Shown: positions 59,801 to 64,000 of the stretch, in pieces | Layout: every line of letters begins with the position of its first letter | Numbering within the stretch: position 1 is the stretch's first letter | Assembly (NCBI RefSeq): GCF_001305675.1 | Contig: NZ_CP011853.1 | Coordinates: 744,001 to 808,000, forward strand | Origin: Gordonia phthalatica | Lineage (GTDB): Bacteria > Actinomycetota > Actinomycetes > Mycobacteriales > Mycobacteriaceae | Direction: 5' to 3' | Length of the DNA: 64,000 nt | Program-made: the position numbers and the translations under genes | Notes under the pieces: generated by a model | Told to the model about the DNA's origin: nothing | Databases searched by the model: none | The model's input: the letters and a program-made list of their open reading frames with translations, nothing else

Positions 59801-59872
59801 CAGGATCCACCAGGCATGCCGATGCGCGAAACGTCCGACGCCGGTAAATGTCCGGCTGGTTCCGTGAGCCAT
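56825..59872 (-). CDS. MmpL/RND family transporter
   Basis: A 1015-residue transporter with two repeats of TM1 plus a large periplasmic loop plus five TM helices. Signature blocks are WILGFWIVLAAGLNVAVPQL (TM1), VLGAVTDYAIFTLAAYHEGR and IAVGADYSMLFASRIREE (proton-relay Asp-Tyr pairs of both halves). The second loop has a long helical coiled-coil-like stretch (GVGELSAGIDQLSDGLHQVK). MmpL proteins export lipids, lipoglycans or siderophores. The start is the ATG at 59872 behind GAGGAGGAG. A TetR-type operator lies 60-75 bases upstream. The substrate is not evident. Confidence 0.92.
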   Translation of the reverse strand: MAHGTSRTFTGVGRFAHRHAWWILGFWIVLAAGLNVAVPQLEVTVSKTSADFLPSSLPANQHLEQMAHDFGVPPSNAVSSVVLVDEKGFGPQDRAYYGRLVDRLTKSDDIAYLIDFYGKPVTRESAVSPDGKAVHLLIAAEGSVGSTRAHHAAQGIRAEIDAAKPPAGLQTFYTGPTATLADLFSAIDFSLLIITVVSILLISVIVFAVYRKVSTAAVPLITLALGLAIARPIASFLGGHGWISISNFTIAIMTALVLGAVTDYAIFTLAAYHEGRRRDLPVGDAVAAASGRTAPILVASALTIAVASGSMIFTKIGMFRTAGPPTAIAILTVLALALTLPPALLSLLGRRGLAEPSPSTERRWRHRGATIMRRAGVYAAASLVFLVSCAALLLGHQTNWDESSMFVHANESTRGYDEVYDHYGVNAVATEYLIVRADHDLRNTADLAALELAADAVARLDTVDSVRSITRPDGRPLVESVAGYVPGRVGKELDGAGRQLGDSRPDLVRLATGVDQLSDGADEASRRMPELVAGTDQVVTMAEGVLDSLDAAEAVVAAASGGRSDLTDATATLRTSLDAVGPILADLRSAASAAQPAIATFDQIFGPLLPRRSTAACTADPRCAAARIAFDQLDRSTGGQARRTLTQLRAAAAVPGEAADRAARSAVALRGLLDRLRGLLAQLDGRTPDQVRADLQRLRSGVGELSAGIDQLSDGLHQVKDGTAQITELTDKLHAGLKQATDYLGAMSAATSDGPGRGFYLPPEAMTNPRMVEGGKLLISPNGHTARMMVTWKVNPYSPEALAASRQLAPAATAALAGTGLSNAEVSNTGLASLSADMDDQLRRDLLVFGLAAVLAVTLVLMILLRSIVAPLVLVATVLLSFAAVMGISTLVWQHLTGIPLDWSVAPVAGMALIAVGADYSMLFASRIREESVGRGLKSGVIRGFGSTGSVITTAGLVFAITMFALMAGTTFNLVQIGFTIGLGLLLDILVVRSVLVPATIAVLGDRMWWPSKPA

Positions 59873-59931
59873 CGCTCCTCCTCGATTCCGGCGCCGGAGC
59901 CCCGGCGCAATAGGTGTAACCATAAGTTGCA

Positions 59932-59947
59932 TAGAACGATTGGTCTA
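59932..59947. promoter_or_regulatory. TetR-type operator candidate upstream of mmpL
   Basis: TAGAACGATTGGTCTA, a 16-base imperfect palindrome (12 of 16 positions symmetric) with TAGA/TCTA ends. This form (TAGAC-N6-GTCTA) is common for TetR repressors that control RND/MmpL pumps. No regulator gene is adjacent. Confidence 0.5.
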
Positions 59948-60050
59948 CGGTGATGCTCGGCACATTGAAAGTCGCGACGATCTGCCGAGGCCGTGCATGT
60001 GGCGCAGGTCGGTTCGCGTAGACTTCCTGAAGTCGCGCTCCGCGTGGCAT

Positions 60051-60123
60051 GCCCCTATAGCTCAGTTGGTAGAGCTACGGACTTTTAATCCGCAGGTCGT
60101 AGGTTCGAGCCCTACTGGGGGCA
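60051..60123 (+). tRNA. tRNA-Lys(TTT)
   Basis: A 73-base cloverleaf with acceptor stem GCCCCTA / TGGGGGC, D-arm AGCTCAGTTGGTAGAGCT, anticodon loop CTTTTAA (anticodon TTT) and T-arm TTCGAGC. CCA is not encoded. A strong terminator follows. Confidence 0.95.
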
Positions 60124-60128
60124 CAGTG

Positions 60129-60168
60129 AAAGGCCGGGCCGGGGATGGGTTCCCCGGTCTGGCCTTTT
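60129..60168 (+). terminator. Terminator after tRNA-Lys
   Basis: Arms AGGCCGGGCCGGGGA (60131-60145) and TCCCCGGTCTGGCCT (60151-60165) pair over 15 positions including two G-U pairs, with a 5-base loop and a TTTT tail. Confidence 0.85.
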
Positions 60169-60323
60169 GTCTGGAGCAGATGGCGCGGATCGAGCCGGCT
60201 GGACTGCCCTAGGCTTGTCGAGTGCCGCCTGCGAGCGCAGCGAGCACGCGGCGTATCGCGACGACCGTGAGTTTCGCTGGGGCGCAGTGGTTTTCGCCGG
60301 TCGCTACCCAGCCCGCGGCACGA

Positions 60324-60382
60324 GGTCTCGATACTCGTCGAGCGCTCGCAAGCTCGCGTCGGCGAACTCGACCACCCTGGGG
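60324..60382. repeat. Dispersed CTCGATAC-type repeat, copy A
   Basis: GGTCTCGATACTCGTCGAGC followed by GCTCGCAAGCTCGCGTCGGC and GAACTCGACCACCCTGGGG. It shares a 35-base identical run (from CGTCGAGCG to GAACTCG) with copy B at 61492-61552. The interior is palindromic (GCGCTCGCAAGCTCGCG). Such elements are widespread in related actinobacteria. Confidence 0.85.
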
Positions 60383-60399
60383 AATGGCCGCCCGCCTGA

Positions 60400-60439
60400 C
60401 ATATTGCCGACGAACCTCGCTCAGAGGGACGAAATTTGC
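60400..60439. repeat. Forty-base element, copy 1
   Basis: Starts CATATTGCCGACGAA and ends GGGACGAAATTTGC. It matches 61435-61474 at 32 of 40 positions. It ends two bases before the stop codon of the minus-strand six-TM gene. Confidence 0.75.
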
Positions 60440-60440
60440 G

Positions 60441-61298
60441 CTACGCCTCCGCGGGCAGGCCCTCGAGGCGGCGGACGATGTCGCGGGCGCCGAGGTATTC
60501 CTGCCAGGCCTCCGGAAGCATCTCGGAGACGGCGGCGAACTCGAAGACGTACAGCATCACCGCCAGGCGGGCGCCGTCGTCCATGCCGGCCTTCGCGGCG
60601 ACGATCGCGGCGAAGATCTGCAGCACGACGGTCAGTACGAGGGCGACGGCGAGGTTGGAGGCGTCGAGGTCGGACAGTTTGATCTGCCAGACGTTCAGCA
60701 TCGAGATGTGCTTGCGGATCTTGGGGCGGTCGTCGAGTTGCAGGACCTCCACCTGGTGCTCGAACTCGTCGTTGAGCTTCCGGTTCAGTCGCAGGGTTCG
60801 TCGGGTGGACATCGCGTAGACCAGCAGGATCACGACCGCCATCGCGAGGGCTGCGAGGAAGATCGGGAAGCTCAATGCGGCGAGGAAGACCAGCGTTCCG
60901 ATGAAGGCACCGACCGCGGCGACGATCATGGGAAGGCCGTGCTCGACGAAGTCGAGAGCCTCGCGGAGCATGTTCAGCCGGGCGGACTTGGTCGAGAGAT
61001 CGGCGTCGGCCGAGTAGCTGTCAGCGCTCAACTGCTCGTAGATCCGCGCGTACCGGCGGACGTCGAGCAGACGTCGAACCGTCGCGAGCGCGGCGGTCGC
61101 GAGGCCGACGATGCCGAGGGTGATCAACCCGCGGTATGAGCCGTCGAGGTAGTCGTCGATCGCGAGGCCGATCAGAAACGGAGCGAAGACGGCGCCGACC
61201 GCCTCGGCGGCCATCATGAGCACCGACGTGCCGATCAGCGCGCGGTGTCCGCCGAATGTTGACCACATGCGAACAAGCGTAGAGGGCAAGTCGGACAA
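60441..61298 (-). CDS. ABC transporter six-TM domain protein without ATPase domain
   Basis: A 285-residue membrane protein that looks like the exporter half of an ABC protein: six TM helices, with LIGTSVLMMAAEAVGAVFAP first and VALVLTVVLQIFAAIVAAKA late, and a coupling-type polar loop RRTLRLNRKLNDEFEHQVEV. There is no Walker A, signature or Walker B, and no ATPase gene adjacent. Similar stand-alone proteins are annotated 'ABC transporter six-transmembrane domain-containing'. It may have lost its ATPase or work with one encoded elsewhere. The start may be the ATG at residue 11 (MWSTFGG). Confidence 0.8.
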   Translation of the reverse strand: MSDLPSTLVRMWSTFGGHRALIGTSVLMMAAEAVGAVFAPFLIGLAIDDYLDGSYRGLITLGIVGLATAALATVRRLLDVRRYARIYEQLSADSYSADADLSTKSARLNMLREALDFVEHGLPMIVAAVGAFIGTLVFLAALSFPIFLAALAMAVVILLVYAMSTRRTLRLNRKLNDEFEHQVEVLQLDDRPKIRKHISMLNVWQIKLSDLDASNLAVALVLTVVLQIFAAIVAAKAGMDDGARLAVMLYVFEFAAVSEMLPEAWQEYLGARDIVRRLEGLPAEA

Positions 61299-61321
61299 CC
61301 GAACCCGGGTTCGGAAGGCCT

Positions 61322-61380
61322 GTCACACCGGGATTCGCGCACCGAGCACGACGAGCTGCTCCCGCGGCAGGCTGAAGTGG
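61322..61380 (-). pseudogene. Remnant of a second kup 3' end
   Basis: On the minus strand it encodes HFSLPREQLVVLGARIPV and a TGA, exactly the C-terminus of kup. It matches 61612-61670 at 55 of 59 positions. Within the coding part all three differences are silent third-position changes. The rest of the gene is missing. It is either a leftover of a tandem kup paralogue or a short duplication. Confidence 0.8.
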
Positions 61381-61400
61381 TGACTCGCGTTTGGGGGTAA

Positions 61401-61475
61401 TGCAATCTTCGTCCCCGTGATGTCGGCTGCCGGGCATATTGTCGGCGAATCGTGCTCAGGGGGACGAAGATTGCA
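61401..61475. repeat. Palindrome downstream of kup, with second 40-base element
   Basis: Perfect 16-base arms TGCAATCTTCGTCCCC (61401-61416) and GGGGACGAAGATTGCA (61460-61475) around a 43-base loop. The right arm is the end of the 40-base element at 61435-61474. Confidence 0.85.
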
Positions 61476-61491
61476 TCGCTGCCGGTCATGC

Positions 61492-61552
61492 GGGGCCTCG
61501 ATACACGTCGAGCGCTCGCAAGCTCGCGTCGGCGAACTCGCCCAGCCTGGGA
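61492..61552. repeat. Dispersed CTCGATAC-type repeat, copy B
   Basis: GGGGCCTCGATACACGTCGA followed by GCGCTCGCAAGCTCGCGTCG and GCGAACTCGCCCAGCCTGGG. Identical to copy A over 35 central bases and in the same orientation. Confidence 0.85.
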
Positions 61553-61612
61553 CGAAACTACGACAGCCCGAGCGGCTGCCGGAGGACGCAGTCGAATTGG
61601 TCTTGGCGCAGC

Positions 61613-63529
61613 TCACACCGGGATCCGCGCGCCGAGTACGACGAGCTGCTCCCGCGGCAGGCTGAAGTGGTCGCTGGCGTCGGACGCCACGTGGCTGCTC
61701 GCGAGGAACACCCGCTTGCGCCAGGTGGGCAGGCCGGGCTCGTCGCTCAGGCGCATCTCCACGGTCGAGAGGAAATAGGTGGCGCCGTCGAGGTCGACGC
61801 CGGCGGGCAGGTCGCGGTAGCGGGCGAGAGTCGCGGGGATGTCGGGCGACTCGGCGTAACCGAACCGGATGGTGAGACCGTCGATGCCGGGGTTGTCGTC
61901 GCCGAGATCGCGCTTCACGAAGCGGTCGGCGTCGTCGATCCGCGGAACGGTCGCCACTTGAACGGCGACGATCAGCACGTGACGATGGCGGACCCGGTTG
62001 TGCTCCACATTGGAGCGGAACGCCAGCGGTGCCGACTTCGGGTCGCGGTTGAGGAACACGGCCGTGCCGTCGACGGTCTCGATGCCCTGCCTGGACCGGA
62101 GAGAGACGAGGAAATCGGGGAGCGGACCCTCGAGCGTGCTGCGCCGCGCGCCGACGAACAGTCGCCCTCGACGCCAGGTCGTCATGACGATGAACGCGGC
62201 GAGCGCCATCACCATCGGCAGCCACGCGCCGTGCACGAACTTGGTGATGTTGGCGCCGAAGAACAGCAGGTCGACGGTCAGCAGGATCAGAGCGCTCGGC
62301 ACCAGCGCCCACCACGGGGCGTGCCAGCGGTGCCGCGCGACGACGAAGAACAGGACCGTGGTGATGGCGATGGTGCCGGTGACCGCCATGCCGTAGGCGT
62401 ACGCGAGGGCGTCGGAGCTGCGGAACGCGAAGACCAGGGTGATGACCGAGACCATCAGGAACCAGTTGAGCCACGGCACGTACACCTGCCCGTACTGGCG
62501 GTCGGACGTGTGGACCAGCCGTAGGCGCGGCATGTAGCCGAGCTGCGCCGCCTGCGCCGCGACCGAGAACGCTCCCGAGATGACGGCCTGCGCGGCGATG
62601 ACCGTCGCCATCGTGGTCAGCACGACGAGCGGGATCTGCGCCCAATCCGGGCTGAGAAGGAAGAACGGGGCGCTGAGGTTCGACGGGTCGTGCACCACCA
62701 GCGCACCCTGCCCGAGGTAGCAGAGCGTCAGCGCCGGCGCGACGATGAACAGCCATGCGACCGAGATCGGCTGTCGACCGAAGTGGCCCATGTCGGCGTA
62801 CAGGGCTTCGGCGCCGGTCACCGCCAGCACGACCGCCGCGAGCGCGAAGAACGCGATGTGGAAATGGCCCGTCACGAACGTGAACGCGTACATCGGTGAC
62901 AGTGCGCGCAGAATCCCCGGCTCGGTGGTGATCCCGCGGATCCCGAGGATGCTGATCACCGCGAACCACAGCACCATCACCGGACCGAAGAACCGGCCCA
63001 CCCGGCCACTGCCGAACTTCTGCGCCAGGAACAGGACGAACACGATGGCCGCAGTCAGCGGCACCACCCACGAGTGCAGCGCCGGATCGACCACCTTCAG
63101 ACCCTCGACGGCGGAGAGGACGGAAATAGCCGGGGTGATGATGCTGTCGCCCAGGAACAGGGCGGCGCCGAGGACTCCGAGCCCGGCGAGGATGCCGAAC
63201 ACGCGTGGGTTGATCTCGGTGATCCACCGCTTCAGAAGGGTCATCAGCGCGAGGATGCCGCCCTCGCCGTCGTTGTCGGCGCGCATCGCGAGGAGGACAT
63301 AGGTGACGGTCACGATGATCATCACCGACCAGAAGATCAGAGAGACGACGCCGTACACGTTGTCGACCGTCGGGGCGATCGGGTGGGGGTCGTGCGGATC
63401 GAAGACCGTCTGGACGGTGTAGATCGGGCTGGTGCCGAGGTCGCCGAAGACCACGCCGAGGGCGCCGACGACGAGGGCCGCGCGGAGCGGGTGCGCGACC
63501 GTCGGCGTCGCACTGATGTCTGAGGACAT
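61613..63529 (-). CDS. kup: KUP-family potassium uptake transporter
   Basis: A 638-residue K+/H+ symporter with about 12 TM helices and a C-terminal cytoplasmic domain. The signature GALGVVFGDLGTSPIYTVQT starts TM1; further KUP blocks are LALMTLLKRW, FLGDSIITPAISVLSAVEGL and VFLVSLI-like helices, ending DHFSLPREQLVVLGARIPV. The ATG at 63529 gives MSSDISATPTVAHPLRAALV. The sequence between kup and tRNA-Glu (63530-63690) should hold both promoters; TAGAGT at 63656-63661 is a possible -10 for the tRNA. The last 18 codons are duplicated 290 bases downstream. Confidence 0.95.
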   Translation of the reverse strand: MSSDISATPTVAHPLRAALVVGALGVVFGDLGTSPIYTVQTVFDPHDPHPIAPTVDNVYGVVSLIFWSVMIIVTVTYVLLAMRADNDGEGGILALMTLLKRWITEINPRVFGILAGLGVLGAALFLGDSIITPAISVLSAVEGLKVVDPALHSWVVPLTAAIVFVLFLAQKFGSGRVGRFFGPVMVLWFAVISILGIRGITTEPGILRALSPMYAFTFVTGHFHIAFFALAAVVLAVTGAEALYADMGHFGRQPISVAWLFIVAPALTLCYLGQGALVVHDPSNLSAPFFLLSPDWAQIPLVVLTTMATVIAAQAVISGAFSVAAQAAQLGYMPRLRLVHTSDRQYGQVYVPWLNWFLMVSVITLVFAFRSSDALAYAYGMAVTGTIAITTVLFFVVARHRWHAPWWALVPSALILLTVDLLFFGANITKFVHGAWLPMVMALAAFIVMTTWRRGRLFVGARRSTLEGPLPDFLVSLRSRQGIETVDGTAVFLNRDPKSAPLAFRSNVEHNRVRHRHVLIVAVQVATVPRIDDADRFVKRDLGDDNPGIDGLTIRFGYAESPDIPATLARYRDLPAGVDLDGATYFLSTVEMRLSDEPGLPTWRKRVFLASSHVASDASDHFSLPREQLVVLGARIPV

Positions 63530-63690
63530 TCACCGGAGATTACGCCCGGATCCCGACGCCCGTCGGACGTCGCGGCCGAGCGGTGCTCCGTACCCCGGGT
63601 TAATCACCGGAAAACAAGGGGTGAGCAGCGGATTTGTGTTCTTGCGCAGTGATCGCATAGAGTTTGTCTCGCTCCCAACGAGGAACACCG

Positions 63691-63763
63691 GCCCCCTTCG
63701 TCTAGCGGCCTAGGACGCCGCCCTTTCAAGGCGGTAGCGCGGGTTCGAATCCCGTAGGGGGTA
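63691..63763 (+). tRNA. tRNA-Glu(TTC)
   Basis: A 73-base cloverleaf with acceptor GCCCCCT / AGGGGGT (first pair G-U), anticodon stem CCGCC/GGCGG, loop CTTTCAA (anticodon TTC), T-arm GGGTTCGAATCCC and discriminator A. No encoded CCA. Confidence 0.95.
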
Positions 63764-63808
63764 CGCACCGAAGATCTGCTAAGGTCTTCGAGGCACACAA
63801 CAGAATAT

Positions 63809-63882
63809 GGCCCTGTGGCGCAGTTGGTTAGCGCGCCGCCCTGTCACGGCGGAGGTCGCGGGTTCGAGTCCCGTCAGGGTCG
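63809..63882 (+). tRNA. tRNA-Asp(GTC)
   Basis: A 74-base cloverleaf with acceptor GGCCCTG / CAGGGTC, anticodon stem CCGCC/GGCGG, loop CTGTCAC (anticodon GTC), T-arm GGGTTCGAGTCCC and discriminator G, the Asp identity base. Confidence 0.95.
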
Positions 63883-63910
63883 CTTTGGTTTCGGTTTTAC
63901 CGATGCCTTC

Positions 63911-63984
63911 GGCCAGGTAGCTCAGTTGGTACGAGCGTCCGCCTGAAAAGCGGAAGGTCGTCGGTTCGATCCCGACTCTGGCCA
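63911..63984 (+). tRNA. tRNA-Phe(GAA)
   Basis: A 74-base cloverleaf with acceptor GGCCAGG / TCTGGCC (last pair G-U), anticodon loop CTGAAAA (anticodon GAA), T-arm CGGTTCGATCCCG and discriminator A. It ends the Glu-Asp-Phe cluster, an arrangement common in actinobacteria. Confidence 0.95.
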
Positions 63985-64000
63985 CATTCTGGAAAGAAGC

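Larger units (their letters stand above)
60124..60440. other. Gene-free stretch with terminator and repeats
   Basis: About 317 bases between tRNA-Lys and the six-TM protein gene. It contains the tRNA terminator, GCGAGCGCAGCGAGC-type sequence, one dispersed repeat (60324-60382) and a 40-base element (60400-60439) that recurs at 61435-61474. No gene seen. Confidence 0.7.
61299..61612. other. Gene-free stretch holding a kup 3' fragment, a palindrome and a repeat
   Basis: About 314 bases downstream of kup. From left to right: a duplicated kup 3' end (61322-61380), a palindrome (61401-61475) overlapping the second copy of the 40-base element (61435-61474), and the dispersed repeat copy B (61492-61552). 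No complete gene. Confidence 0.8.

Noticed and set aside
61323..63533. A 736-codon minus-strand frame covering kup and ending in the kup-like C-terminus
   Set aside because: Over kup it is out of frame; only its last 18 codons are meaningful (the duplicated kup end), which is reported as a remnant.
63530..63690. A c-di-AMP (ydaO-type) riboswitch upstream of kup
   Set aside because: The 160-base region lacks the conserved ydaO motifs and is shared with the tRNA-Glu promoter; nothing beyond ordinary promoter sequence could be supported.
1..64000. CRISPR arrays, prophage, rRNA operon
   Set aside because: No regularly spaced repeats, no phage structural or integrase genes and no rRNA sequence were seen; the tRNAs are not disrupted by integration.

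Overview
The window looks like chromosome from a high-GC, mycolic-acid-type actinobacterium (order Mycobacteriales; Gordonia or a close relative is my best guess, but the genus is inference). The evidence is gene content: mycothiol synthase, acyl-ACP desaturases, an LmeA-type lipomannan protein, a WS/DGAT acyltransferase, an MmpL transporter and an LCP protein. The order pabC ... sseC-cysA2-lmeA-glnR-mshD-pst-phoU-LCP-dus-desA also matches, from memory, the M. tuberculosis Rv0812-Rv0824c neighbourhood.

Layout. 0-8 kb: the 5' part of an SDR gene, pabC, the complete cytochrome bd operon cydABDC behind a palindromic operator candidate, and a nitrobindin-like gene coupled to a 32-residue membrane peptide. 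8-15.2 kb: an aromatic-catabolism block with 3-oxoadipate CoA-transferase pcaIJ, a LysR regulator and a multicomponent di-iron phenol hydroxylase operon of the DmpLMNOP type. Its first gene does not look like DmpK. 15.2-16.4 kb: an endonuclease-fold-like gene bracketed by two near-identical long palindromes. 16.4-31.5 kb: the conserved core, with hemerythrin, the sseC/cysA2 sulfur operon preceded by a leaderless Cys-containing leader peptide, lmeA, glnR, mshD, pstSCAB, a TetR regulator, phoU, an LCP protein, dus and desA.

31.5-47.0 kb is an accessory island lying between two highly similar desA genes in opposite orientation. It holds four tightly packed DUF1266-like paralogues (one frameshifted, one without a clear start), an NTF2-like protein, and a receptor Ser/Thr kinase followed by a free-standing copy of its extracytoplasmic half. 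These converge on a minus-strand cluster of two MinD/EspI-like ATPases, a single-pass membrane protein, a secreted glycine-zipper protein and a Cys-containing protein. The island ends with a frameshifted lipoprotein and an exported protein whose C-terminus resembles a Tox-REase-5 toxin domain lacking its catalytic residues. This island is the best place in the window to look for an undescribed system.

47-64 kb: desA2, WS/DGAT, a nitroreductase, NAD synthetase, CopC/CopD, two alpha/beta hydrolases, MmpL with a TetR-type operator, tRNA-Lys, an ABC six-TM protein without an ATPase, the potassium transporter kup with a duplicated 3' end, and a tRNA-Glu/Asp/Phe cluster. Several intergenic regions carry long perfect or near-perfect palindromes and a dispersed CTCGATAC-type repeat. 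All homology statements come from reading the sequence and memory of the families; no searches were run.
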